Shown here: piece by piece, positions 12,001 to 22,619 of the stretch
Position numbering within the stretch: position 1 is the stretch's first letter
How the letters are laid out: each line of letters opens with the position of its first letter
NCBI GenBank assembly: GCA_026075535.2
Contig: AP026539.1
Span: 8,680,001 to 8,744,000 of the forward strand
From: Tricholoma matsutake
Lineage: Eukaryota; Basidiomycota; Agaricomycetes; Agaricales; Tricholomataceae
Length of the DNA stretch: 64,000 nucleotides
Direction: 5' to 3'
Made by a program: the position numbers and the translations under genes
The notes under the pieces: generated by a model
What the model saw: the letters and a program-made list of their open reading frames with translations, nothing else
The model's database searches: none
Told to the model about the DNA's origin: nothing

Positions 12001-12814
12001 CACTGCAACACAATGAACACCAGACAGATCTGTTACAGTGAATGCAGGAGGCCCAGATATTGGCGAAATGCATTTGGCACCATCATGCCCCAGTTGGATG
12101 TGAAGTCCTGCTTCATGAAGAGAAGACCTGCAAAAATAGAATCCATTCCATTGCTAGGTTTTATCAGTATTGAAAAATCAATAATGGTAATAACTATATT
12201 TACCTCAATCCGATGTAGAGGGTGTGAAGCATGGGCAGCAAGCAAACAACCTCTGCATCGCAGTAAACCACCATCAATACAATCTAGACATTTCCAGCTG
12301 GCATCGGTTTGTTGTTGACAACTAAAACAAGTGTCATGGCCTAAATGCTGAAGCAGCTCAAGTAAACAGGCTTGACGATATGAAAGCCAATCCTGAAGTT
12401 TTGACTACAAATATAATTAAGTATGATGTCATTATAAAGCAATTGTACTCTTACTGTTGTTGTATTCTTTTTCTTGAGTTCAGGCTTTCCAGGAGATACA
12501 TCATCACTTTCTGCTGTTTGAATATCGGTAACCAATCCAGAAGTAGAATCCAAGGCTGCTGCTTCAGACAAGGGTGTAAAGCAATCATCAGGAGTAGGAG
12601 ATGCAGATGGAGAATCTATGTCTTGTGTTTGATATCCACGACGACCACTAGCACTAGTTCATAAAGTGACAATCCGATTTTTCTTTGATGTCACTGCCCC
12701 CACTGTGGTTAAGCCAGAACTGGAAGTGGTAGGTGTACAAAAGGCTGGTTTTGTTCATTTTGCAGTTGATCCAGCAGATGATACTGAGCTATCATCTTTC
12801 TGCTTCGGTGGCAT
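9042..12814 (-). pseudogene. KDZ transposase with CxC2 cysteine cluster
   Basis: The gene starts MPPKQKDD at 12814 and has at least seven short introns. In order: a Ser/Thr-rich leader, a CxC2 zinc cluster (CFSC, CLDC, CRGCLLAAH, HPLHRIE, then W-N-G), a block DFCDCCQNG with NRPQNAFTFRCL and GKVNAYDF, the CPACPHPG segment, and GWAYFVEEEDYQAF. The catalytic RNase H part follows (TYDIGCQYSKKF; INAHGPDCQADF; GVGRTCGEEVESTWAR; STWEMGPGAHHETL), then a helical C-terminus and an acidic tail. TGA stops sit at arginine positions in the leader (two), LK*SG, PG*NL, KL*LK and GLI*RNG. Two frameshifts lie near 9480-9500. It would excise and insert the element; this copy cannot. Confidence 0.92.
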
Positions 12815-12855
12815 GGTTGCAAAAGTAATGAGGTACCCAAAAAAACAAAGACAAA

Positions 12856-14443
12856 CTAAACCGACTCAAAGCCCCCATCTGAGTCGCCCCCATCCAAGTC
12901 ACCCCTCTTGTCACCCTCCTCAGGCTCTTCATCATCTGACACTATACTCTCTAACATCTCATCTAAAGCTGCCTGCTCCATAGCATATTTCTTCCAAAGC
13001 CCTGGAATCCGATTTGGAGTAACAATAGCAAGCCCAACCTGGTTGTATTGAGAAATGGCATCTGTCTTGGGAGGGTAATCTTGGAGGCTTGTACCATGAA
13101 AATGCGAGGGATCCCATGCAACGATTGTATCATTACCTCCTTTGGCCCAAATACCATACTTACAGTTGTAGAAGTGGCCACCCTGATCTTCTCTCAAAGT
13201 CCTCAATATCGTCCAGGCAGTAGCAAACTTATGTGGCTGATTGACCTCTTGATGAACAAACCTAGAAGAGAAACATTGTTAGTCAGGAGAAGCTGTAATA
13301 TAACTGGTGGTAAATGCCTAGAATAATTTGCAGCCATTGCACCTGAAGGAGGAGCGAGCTCTGCCCATTCAAAATTGAATGATTCTTCTCCAATTTCCAA
13401 CTCTAACTCCCCTTTAACATTATTCTCCTCAAAGCCCCCAACAATCTTCTTGTTCATCCAATAAATCCCAGTCTCAGCAAGCCAAGTGAGGATATCATCT
13501 GATAGCTCATCGGTAAGTCGTCTGTGAATAAGCATCCACAGAAGAGAGAAAGCATGGGCAGTCCTCTCATCAAGACAATCGACAAATTGATCAGACAGCT
13601 TCTTTGACTTGATATTTTTGACCCAACCAATTGTAGGCTTGCTTCATGCTCCAGCAGAAACTCCAGTCTGAATGATGCTACCTGGATCAGCAAGCTAAAA
13701 AAAGGCTGAATCAAGATAATGAATATTAGAACAAAATGCTTACTCGCATGCTCTTGCGATACTTTATTATCTTTGATGATATCTTCCATGCAATGAAGAA
13801 GTGCTGGATGGCCAACAAAATTCCAAATGATAACCATCACCAGCTCCTGTGTTCTCTTATCATAGACAATAACAGTATCCTGCTCTCCAAAATCCCCCTG
13901 AAGTTTCTTAGGATCAACAAAAAATGAAGGATATCACTTGTGCCTGGGATCGGGCTGCTTTCCTGTTTTGATGTACCCCTTCCATCTCTGCTCAATTGCC
14001 AAAGATTCCACCATCCAGTGGTATTTGGGTGGATAGGGGGTTTTGAGCTTGGAAACATATATGACTCGGATCTTGCCCAGAAAGGCCGACTTGTCATCAT
14101 CGGTCCAATCCAAACCAATTGAGGTACTGAATTGCCTCTTTCTGAATCAGTTCTGCAGGAAGTATTGCTGCCGCTGGTATAATGCACCACTGATGTGATG
14201 AAAGGGGGTATGGGACTGGTCATAGTTGCCAAACCAGGTGATGAAGATGTCAAACAGCTGTGCAGGCTCCTTGCCCTCAAACCGATCAAAAGCACCAGGC
14301 AGGGATTTGCAAAGGTGGGCAATAAAGATTGCTTTTCTAGCAGGGTATGTCGCAATTTCCAGAAGATTGAGAAGATCAGGATCTTCCTCTACAGTGGCAA
14401 AGCTTGCAGATTGCTCAGCTTTTGCTTTCCAATTCCTGGACAT
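12856..14443 (-). pseudogene. Putative TET/JBP-like 2-oxoglutarate/Fe(II) dioxygenase of the KDZ element
   Basis: The second minus-strand gene starts about 1.6 kb upstream of the transposase start. It begins MSRNWKAKAEQS at 14443 and has three or four introns. The C-terminal block reads like a double-stranded beta-helix dioxygenase: FVHQEVNQPHKF (candidate H-x-E metal ligands), GGHFYNCKYGIW, IVAWDPSHFHGTSL (candidate distal histidine), and VGLAIVTPNR (candidate oxoglutarate-binding arginine), then an acidic tail. TET/JBP enzymes oxidise 5-methylcytosine or thymine in DNA, and their genes are associated with KDZ elements in basidiomycetes. Stops are TGA at arginine positions (QN*FRKRQ at 14147, HK*YPSFF, AGA*SKP). 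The family call rests on motif shape plus context; a different dioxygenase subfamily is possible. Confidence 0.6.
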
Positions 14444-14449
14444 TGTTGA

Positions 14450-15171
14450 TCAGCAGGTAGGTTTGGCAATTAGATGTGGCGCAAGTGGTCGGCAATGATG
14501 TGGCTATGATGTGGCTATGATGTGGCTATGCATTGTGGCTGCCCTGTAACTGCCACGTCCATCTTGGCCTGTGAAGGCTGCAGCACCACTGCGCGCAGTC
14601 CAAGCAATTCCTCTGGACATCTGGGTTTCGCTCGCCCAGTGGTAGCTGTAGCTGTAGCATGTGCCAGATGGCTCGTTACTAGCCAGGCAAGTCGTCGAGG
14701 GCCCCTTTTGTGACTTTTGTATTGCTGCCAACAATGGTGGCTAGTCCCACTGCAAAACCTCCTCAAATGACAACTTTGACAATGACTAGCACACAGACAG
14801 CTACTATGACATCGATGGCATGCCCCTGTCCCCCCTGTTCCATACCCCTAACCATCCTGTTTCACTGCCAAATCATCGTCGGTCGACGATGACGTGTCGA
14901 TGGTGGCATGTCAACAGTGACATTTTGCTCGGTGGTACAGGACTGCAAACCCCAGCAACAACCCACACCTCCTCCCAGATGACCTTTCTAACCACCCAGT
15001 CCCACTGCCACATCATCATCATCGTCAATGATGTGCCGACAACATTTCTTTTTGTCGACCGTGACATGTCCACCAGCAGTACAGGCCTGAAAACCCCAGC
15101 AACAACCCACACCTCTCCTCCCAGATGACCTTTCTAACCACCCAGTCCCACTGCCACATCATCGTCGTTGT

Positions 15172-15204
<33 letters not shown>

Positions 15205-16070
15205 CATTGTTGACATGCCGACAACATTTCTTTTTGTTGACAGTGACATGTCCATCGGCAGTACAGGCCTGAAAACCCCAGCTACAACCCACACCTCTCC
15301 TCCCAGATGACCTTTCTAACCACCCAGTCCCACTGCCACATCATCATCGATGTGCTGACAACATTTTTTTTTTGTCGATGGTGACATGTCCATTGGCAGT
15401 ACAGGCCTGAAAACCCCAGCGACAACCCACACCTCTCCTCCCAGACGACCTTTCTAACCACCCAGTCCCACTGCCACATCATCGTTGTCATTGTCGATGT
15501 GCCAACAACATTTTTTTTTGTCAACAGTGGCATGTCCATCGGCAGTACAGGCCTGCAAACCCCAGTGACAACCCACACCTCCTCCCAGACGACCTTTCTA
15601 ACCACCCTGTCCCACTGTCACATCGTCATCGTCAATGATGATGTGTCAATGGTAGTATGTCAATGGTGACATGTCGATCTACAGTACAGACTTATCTATA
15701 ACAAGTTCTGCAAACACTTATGTCCCATAAGATCTTTCATGCCTATATGTACTGTCAATGTAGTACTATACAGATGGTTGATCTATTTAGAATATATTTT
15801 AATTGCAAAACCACCACTTCAGCTGGACCAACAATGCTGGGGACTTATCTATGCCAAGTTCTGTGAACACTTATGTCCCATAAGATCTTTCATGCCTATA
15901 TGTACTGTCAATGTAGTAGTGTACAGATGGTTGATCTATTTAGAATATATTTTAATTGCAAAACCATCATTGCAGTAAGGCCACTCCGCTTGGCTGCAAA
16001 ACACGGTCACTTGGGTCTGCCTTGTTTGTCACATTGCACATTGCCAAATTTCTTTGCGGTTTGCACTACC
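14450..16070. repeat. Tandem-repeat-filled gap between divergent KDZ genes
   Basis: This spacer separates divergent genes and must hold both promoters. About 14880-15700 is an array of four to five copies of a 140-180-bp unit (each containing GACCTTTCTAACCACCC and CATGTCCATCGGCAGTACAGG), with a GTT microsatellite at about 15175-15205. At 15687-15995 a 154-bp unit (starting GACTTATCTAT) is duplicated in tandem. No gene is seen. Confidence 0.75.
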
Positions 16071-18162
16071 ATGCCAAAAGCAGCTTGGATGACTCCTGAG
16101 CAGCATGCCTGGCTTTACAACCTGCTTGCAGGGTTTCGAGAAGCACAGGAGAGTAAAACAGTTCCCACCTTTCTTGCTAAAGCTTACAAAGACTTCCATG
16201 ACAAATGGCCTGCCGATGCCCCATCTGCTAAGGAGATAGAGTTCGCAAAAGGAAATGAGGAGCATGCAAAACTCTCCAAGCTCAAGTCAACTGAAAAGGT
16301 AAGTTGTCCAACACTTATATATTTTTGTTCGGCATATGATAATATTGGGCAGCGAATTCACAATTGGATTTATAATAAGAGTCGTGGTTTGAGTTCAGGT
16401 TCTGGCACTTGAAAGGTTCTAAATCTCAAGAGCACTTCACGACTGTTACATCCCTGGCAAGCATTTGCGAAGTTATATGGAGAAGAGCTTAAACCGAAGG
16501 TCAACACTGTGTGGGAAGCACATAAAGAAGCCAATCTGACTAAGGAGTTTACACATCACAATTGCTTCACCTTTCATAACCAGAAGATGCAGGAATGGTA
16601 CAATTCAGCTGATGAAACAACCAAGGAAAAGGTAGAAGAGTTTCGGCAGGAGTATAAGTCCATGGATAGTGAAGGCGATAATCCCAATTACATACTACAA
16701 GGGTAAGTGTTACAAATCTGGGCCATAATGACTTGAATCATATTTTAGTTTGCAATAGCCATATTGACATGCTCCCTCGTACAATTGAAGATGCTGCCAA
16801 GAATATCGCCAGGCAAACAGGTTGGGCTTGTACAATCATTGTGAGAGGACCAATGCCTCAAGAGGGAGGTGCCATTCAAACTCTTGTGTAAGTGACTCGA
16901 CCCATCATTTCTCATGAATCTAACCTCCAAATTGATAGCTCGAATGAAGGAGCTACATTAAAGGGTCAATCATTGGACCAGTTTCTAGGAAGCTCGTATA
17001 ATGATGATTTTCTATCACACTTTGATAGGTTTCTTGAAGCTGCTTATGGTGACAGTCTTAAAAGCATCCAGTATTCAGAGCTGATTGTTTGCAGTAGATA
17101 AGAAGACTTGTGATTCCCGAGCATTGGAAAGTCTCTCACATGAAGCCACTCCTGCACCTGCTGATGTCAGTACTACCCCTTCTGCATCTTCTGATGTTGA
17201 TACTACCCCTTCAGCATCTACTGTGAAACTTTCTGATTATGAGAAGGAACAAGCTCATAATATTGCAAGAAATAAGCAATTATTACATGAACTAGAATTG
17301 GGTAAAGGGGCTTTGGATTTGATCATCCAATCATCAAAAAAGGGAAAGGGCAAGAAAACAAAGTAAGCAATATTTATTTGCTTTGACTATGAGGCTAATG
17401 CAAATGAAGAGCTGATTCTAATGCTGGCGACACAACAAGGGCATCGTCACCTGGATTTCCACCGACTTCTAATGTTGTAAATTCAACCCAATCAACTGTT
17501 ACGAAGGCAACCGAAACCATTCCAAGTGCAGCATCGCCGATATCATCTTCTGCTTCCACACCTTCCAGCGATGCTATCATTGTACCCCAACTTCCTACAG
17601 CCGACAAAGCAGACAGTGCTGTCATTGCTATTCTTCCTTTCTTGAAGAAGATTCCAGATGAAGAGTTTTGGGTCAATTTATTGAAAAACTGGGTTCTGTT
17701 TGAGACTGAAAATCCACCAAAAACTGTAATTGCTAGGCTAATTACCAATTCACAATCTAATAGTAGTAATGTCTAGCGTTTGCCTACCAAGAAACGACCT
17801 GGTGAGATTGGAGTATGGCTGAAGAATGGTCGCTGGTTACAAGGCAATCAAATGCCACAGTTGAAGAATATCAAAGATTTTGGCAATCGCTGGCTTGCAT
17901 GGTGGAAGGCTATTCAGCCAGGCTGGTGCAGCGATGAACTCTCTCAACTCATACCTTCTGACCCTTCATGGTCACAGCTGTTATGTGGTGGAGTGAATGG
18001 CTTTCTTGTTGTTATTCTTGCTTTGGCTTGGTGGATACAAGGTAATACTTCTTCTGGTGGTTCTAATTTGCCTCACCTTAAAACAGCAGTGGTGGATGTT
18101 AGTTGGACTTTGGCCCAGCTGAAAATTGCTTTGGATGCCAGAGAGGATCAGGGAAAAAAGTG
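16071..18162 (+). pseudogene. Conserved basidiomycete-specific gene carried by the KDZ element
   Basis: Start MPKAAWMTPEQHAWLYNLLA at 16071. Canonical introns can be placed at about 16299-16353, 16702-16757, 16889-16939, 17052-17097 and 17363-17408, and the frame joins across all of them. The N-terminal part has an RIHNWIYNKSRG block, the middle has IDMLPRTIEDAAKNIARQTGW with VRGPMPQEGG, then a Ser/Thr linker, and the end has RPGEIGVWLKNGRW, FGNRWLAWWKAIQPGW and GGVNGFLVVILALAWW. I recognise this as a large family expanded in mushrooms, with no known function. Breaks are TGA in SGT*KVLNL, TAG in NV*RLP, and TGA at 18160 which may also be a lost arginine. It lies wholly inside the KDZ inverted repeats. 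Confidence 0.8.
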
Positions 18163-18444
18163 AGGGATTGATGATGCTGACACCAAGGAATTGCCTGCCA
18201 CAAAAAAGTATGTGGTGTCCTTTTTTTTTTAGATTAAACTAACATTTATCAGATCTCGAACTACACATCCACATTAATTATACTTTGTGGTATCCAATAG
18301 ACTAGAATTATACTCACATTTGTTTGGCAATCATTTCTGCTATGACTTAAAATAGAGTGAAATACTATTTATTCATTAGCAATGGTTTACAATAGTTCAA
18401 ATATTATTTACGAGCATTAACAATGAGTTCCAGTACCATTTACA
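18163..18444. other. 3' end of third KDZ gene and A+T-rich spacer
   Basis: After the apparent stop the frame still reads GIDDADTKELPATKK, so the gene may originally have run further before a donor-like GTATGTGG. The rest, to the inverted repeat at 18445, is A+T-rich with no gene seen. Confidence 0.5.
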
Positions 18445-18729
18445 ATGATTAACAATGAATGGGTGGCAGTACCATTTACAATGATTAACAATGTATTACA
18501 ATGGGTGCCAGTACCATTTACAATGATTAACAATGCCTGCCAGTATCATTAACAATGTATTACAATTGGTTGTGGTACCATCTACAATCATCAACAATCA
18601 TTAACAATAACATCTACTACATCTATTGGATATCTATTACAATGTCATTGTAATAAAACCATTGGTACTGTGCACAATGGCCTATTGACTAGCACTGATA
18701 GATTGTTAACAATAATGCTAGCTACTATT
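18445..18729 (-). repeat. Right terminal inverted repeat of the KDZ element
   Basis: Reverse complement of 8548-8830, ending AGATTGTTAACAATAATG and then 12 drifted bases. About four subterminal motif copies (CAGTACCATTTAC) lie at its inner edge. The second target copy, GAGACCAT, follows at 18730-18737. Confidence 0.88.
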
Positions 18730-18737
18730 GAGACCAT

Positions 18738-19610
18738 TGGCAATTGGATCTTCAAAGAAATCATTTGTCGATGGGGCTCGCTTTATGAGATTGTTACTGA
18801 CAATGGCCCAGCATTTGTTGCTGCTCTCAAATACTTGGCGAAACAATATCATATCAATCACATTTGGATAAGTGGGTACAATTCTCGCACCAACAGCCTC
18901 ATCGAACGAGCACACTTTGACGTATGACAATCACTCTACAAGGCCGTCAATGGCGACCAAACTCAATGGTCAGTTGGGACCTACTCGGTCTTTTGGGCAG
19001 AACAGGTAACAGTTCAAAAATGAATGGGCTGCTTGCCCTATTTTGTGATCACAGGTTCTCATCCACTCATCCCTCTCGACATCTCAGAAGTGACATATCT
19101 ACAGCCACCACCCAATTCGATACCCTCCTCCACCGATCTCATTGCCTGACACACTATCACATTACAGAAACGATTGACCAATCTTGAAGTACTCTACTCT
19201 AGAGTCTACACCACTCGATGAGCAGCTGCAAAATGCTTCGCAGAAGTTCACAAGCGAACAATTCGAGACTACAATTTCAAAAAAGGTGACCTCGTACTCA
19301 TGTGAAACACACAGATCGAGAAAGCTCTTAATCAAAAAATGCGAGCTCGATATCTCGGCCCACTCATTGTCATTGCACAAAACTATGGTGGCGCTTATAT
19401 TCTTTGTGAGCTCGACGGTTCAGTTCTTCATCGACCAGTAGCTGCCTTCCAAGTTCTACCATATCTAGCATAAAAATTGATTTCCCTTCCTCCAAACCTC
19501 TTCGATATTAATGATCGTCAGCTCAAACAACTTTGAACATCATCAGACGTCGATGGAGACATTGACAAAGGCATTCCTGACCTCGACGAAGACAAATAGA
19601 CCATTTTTTT
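18738..19610 (+). pseudogene. G1 integrase, C-terminal half
   Basis: The integrase resumes in frame after the KDZ element: IGNWIFKEIICRWGSLYEI, then VTDNGPAF (second acidic residue), HINHIWISGYN and NSLIERAHFD (third, glutamate). The C-terminal domain follows (QSLYKAVNGDQTQWS, GSHPLIPLDI, YNFKKGDLVLM, KMRARYLGPLIV, GGAYILCELDGSVLHRPVAAF). TGA stops replace arginine at FDV*QSLYK, VQK*MGC, LIA*HTI, TTR*AAA and VLM*NTQIEK. Integrase would insert the cDNA. No chromodomain is visible in G1. Confidence 0.87.
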
Positions 19611-19920
19611 TTTTTTTTACTTGTGATATTGAAACAAACTCTCGATTTTATAACAGTGTACTATTACAAGTCGCAATATCATTTGAAACATGTTTGCGCA
19701 AGCTCAACGGGGTTTTTCGGCTATGAAGGAGTTCTGAGCCTTTCCCTATGTCTTGTTTTGATGAATCGTCTGTCTTACTTTCTTTTTCTTTTTCTCTCCT
19801 ATGTCTCTTTCAAATATATCTTACATTTCTTGGCTTCGATCATACCTGATATTTCTCATTTCAAACTTATCTTGCTCAGACACAAGAAAAACAATAAAAT
19901 TAATACAATAAAACAAACAG

Positions 19921-21334
19921 CTACTGGGATTCCTCCCACTTCCTCTCCAACACCTCAATCTCCTCCATCAGCACCTCCACTTCCAGTTTCTTCCACACCA
20001 GCACTTCTGTGAGATACCAATGCTGGAGTTGCGCTGCGTCCAACGCTGTCATCTCCTCCTCGACTGCACCCATGACCTCAGGTTTGACCTCTCATTCTCT
20101 AGCTTTTGCCTTTCCCTTTCCCTTCTCCTTCTCAGCCATCTTTGGCTTCGCCTTCACCATTCATTTTGGGTGCTTGTCAACTTTCGAGGGCCTGGCCTCC
20201 ACATTTTGGATGGGCTGGATAGCCCAGATGCATACCGCTAAGTAATCATACAAATTAGCAATTGTACTCATTATCGAGAAGAATCACTTACTACATCTAG
20301 GAGTCGACACCTCCGTCAACTCCTCAGTAGCCTTTGTAGCTTGTTTAGAGCCCGCTGTTTTCCTCGACTCGCCTCATCAGAGTCCACACCTCGACACTCC
20401 CTCCCAGTAACAGCCTTGCAACCCTTGAGTGCATTGCTTGCACTTGGGTGCACCCTCCTCAACAATGCATTCTGGTGACATCCTCAGCCTGGCGCAACAA
20501 TCACACTACAGCAAGTGTAATTAGTCTGAACGATATCGACATAAAATGATGACTTACCGGCCCATGGAAGGTGACCAGCTCACCTTCCTCTAGCTGCACC
20601 CACTCTGCGACCACAGGCTCTTCATCCAACTTGTCCTCACCTTTCTCCTCCTCATCCATCTCATCCGCCTTCCTCTTCTCAATGATTTGCTCGATGACCA
20701 GTAGGTCATCAACCAGAGGTTCTTCTTTGTCTGTGGCTTTGTCCTGATCAATTGAGAGGCGCATGAGCTCGAGCGCGGCGGTCTGATCATGAAAATCTTC
20801 CTTTGAAACCATTTTGGCCCGGACTTCGGCCAAGAATGATCGATGTGCCTCAACCAGCATGTCTCTTCGTTCCTCGATCCTCTTCACTTTGGCCTCGATG
20901 GCCACCTGCTGAGCCTCCCTCTCCTCCTCTCTCTTCCTCTCTTCCTCGACCTTCCTCAAATACTCCTCAAAAAAATACTTCCCACCCCATGAAACCCAAT
21001 CCTCATGAGCGAAAGGTGCAAAGAGGCTGATCGCCTCGTCCAACATAGCCTGCACATGGTTGTTGCATGCCTCATCGAATGATCCAATAAGATCATCGTA
21101 TTCAGCCTATCAACAAGGTTAGGAAGCAGATAAATGAAGAAAAAGGAAAAGACATACCATTTTCTCACAAAAAGCATGACCCCACACCTTGAAGTGAAGT
21201 TCTTCAGCTTTGCCAGCCTCGGGCATCGATTTCGCTTGGTCGAGGATGGGAAGGGTGAGTTCAGCAAGGATAGACATATTGTCAAGGAGGTTGGAGGAGA
21301 TCGAATGGAAAGAGAAAGGTTCAAACCATGACAC
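19921..21334 (-). pseudogene. Antisense spliced gene in G1: coiled coil plus Zn2Cys6-like cluster
   Basis: Between integrase and 3' LTR, on the strand opposite the element's genes, four exons read cleanly: 21334-21158, 21107-20559, 20505-20292 and 20237-19921. Each intron is GT-AG, 51-54 nt, and the phases agree. The protein, about 420 residues, starts MSWFEPFSF. It has a helical leader, a long charged coiled coil (VEEERKREEEREAQQVAIEA and on), an acidic stretch, and a cysteine cluster of spacing Cx2Cx8Cx8Cx2Cx6C resembling a Zn2Cys6 DNA-binding domain. It ends in another helix. Stops are TGA TGA after CGL, TGA in HPK*MVK and in ARE*EVK. Related proteins lie beside Gypsy elements in other mushrooms, as I recall. 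The function is unknown. Confidence 0.72.
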
Positions 21335-21411
21335 ATCTTAAATCAATGATCAACAATGTCACATGACCCAGTTATTTTGGCTCAACTGACCAGGACGGTC
21401 AGAATTTCAGT

Positions 21412-21422
21412 AAGGGGGAGGA
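21412..21422 (+). promoter_or_regulatory. 3' polypurine tract of G1
   Basis: AAGGGGGAGGA directly precedes the TGATAGG start of the 3' LTR. This is where plus-strand DNA synthesis begins in Gypsy elements. The same sequence recurs inside pol at 7974-7994. Confidence 0.9.
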
Positions 21423-22619
21423 TGATAGGTTGTCTCCTTGGCTCAAAGGCTGATTCACCATTTCAACCATATTCTAATCACATCGGCTAACTCCTATGAT
21501 GTCCCAGACGCAGCACAACGCAGTCTATCGATCGTGATATCATATTGACCGCATCGAAACATCACCAGCAACATTGATCATACCAAGAGCCCACATTGCA
21601 CAACCTTAGGACTACCCCAAAAGCACCTAAGATCCCTCTAAATGACCATTGAACATCCCTGATCAACTTTGAACAGCCGCGACCGTGATCAAACATCGTC
21701 GACCATTGTCAACCATCATCAAGTGTTATTGATCGATATCGAGAGACTACGAGTGATATCGGGCGCTGCCTTCGTTATCTAAATGGTGGAAGACCATGCA
21801 CTAGGACATATTCCAACTTGTGCTCAAACCTGCTGATTATAGGTCAGCCTCGTTTCAAGTCCCTATCGCATACAGAACCTGCTGGATGGATTATTGTGAG
21901 ACTTAGCACGGTTTATACACAAAGGACAGTCTCTTTTTAGTTCTTTCCCTTTATTACTCCTTCATCATATGATACATCTCTTTCTTCTTCAGATTCCAGT
22001 CTCCTTTTTGGCCTTGTGCCTTAACTCATATCTTTTGCCTCATGTTCTACACATGTTTCTTATACCTTTTTAGGAAGTTTCTTTTAAAACATATAAAACT
22101 CTGTAGTATCTACTGGAGAAAAACAAGAAATTTTCTTCACCTATTGTCTTGTATACAGTTCTAAGCATCCGATCAATCTTCTAAAAACAATCTAAGTCTC
22201 TACAAGTTTTCTCAATCGACGAGAAACCTTGGTGATCATCGTCATCCTCGATCTTCCTATGATCCTCTGATCGTTATCACTAGCAACCATTTCAACACAT
22301 CCTAGCCATCAACTATAGTCTTTGTATACTTTCGACCTATTGAAAGGTCCTCAGAATTTGCACTTCGACCATCGACGATAGAACTCATTCACTGTCAATC
22401 TCATCGATCGTCCTCAATATCGATTGATACTTGATTGGACTGTGCCAAACACCTTTGTCTCCCATAGCACTACCTTCATGACTAGTACCAAGTAGTTATC
22501 TACCCATAGGTTGGACCACAAACATTCGGAACGACTCGCACCCTTCCTTGGACTCGTTGCAAATATCATCAATTGCCTCATCAGCAGTTTAGGTGGTTTT
22601 CCTGGGTTGAGTATCATCA
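21423..22619 (+). repeat. 3' LTR of Gypsy element G1
   Basis: This 1,197-bp repeat is the partner of 2310-3494. It keeps many CG sites that the 5' LTR has lost, and the reverse is also true. The Harbinger reading frame resumes directly after it. Confidence 0.9.

Larger units (their letters stand above)
8548..18729. mobile_element. KDZ DNA transposon with three genes
   Basis: This 10.2-kb unit is bounded by long inverted repeats (8548-8830 and 18445-18729) and an 8-bp target duplication, and lies inside the G1 integrase. It encodes, on the minus strand, a KDZ transposase (9042-12814) and a putative TET/JBP-like dioxygenase (12856-14443). On the plus strand it has a third conserved basidiomycete gene (16071-18162). 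KDZ elements linked to TET/JBP genes are known from mushroom-forming fungi; the third gene riding in the same unit is what I have not seen described. All three genes carry TGA stops at arginine positions and the transposase has frameshifts, so this copy is inactive, though much less decayed than its G1 host. Confidence 0.9.
2310..22619 (+). mobile_element. Ty3/Gypsy LTR retrotransposon G1, interrupted by a KDZ transposon
   Basis: Two direct repeats of about 1.19 kb (2310-3494 and 21423-22619), both beginning TGATAGG and ending ATCATCA, bound this unit. The 3' LTR is preceded by a polypurine tract. Plus-strand Gag, protease, reverse transcriptase, RNase H and integrase follow in Gypsy order, and a minus-strand gene lies before the 3' LTR. 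Removing the KDZ insertion (8548-18729 plus one 8-bp target copy) leaves a 10.1-kb element. It sits inside the Harbinger gene. A direct target duplication is not clean: the flanks are CTGG on the left and CCAG on the right, but a 4-bp duplication would restore the Harbinger frame. The LTRs differ mostly by CG against TG/CA, so the element is old and heavily deaminated. Confidence 0.92.

Noticed and set aside
13454..14355. Separate small genes within 12856-14443
   Set aside because: They are alternate-frame shadows and intron read-through of the dioxygenase-like gene.
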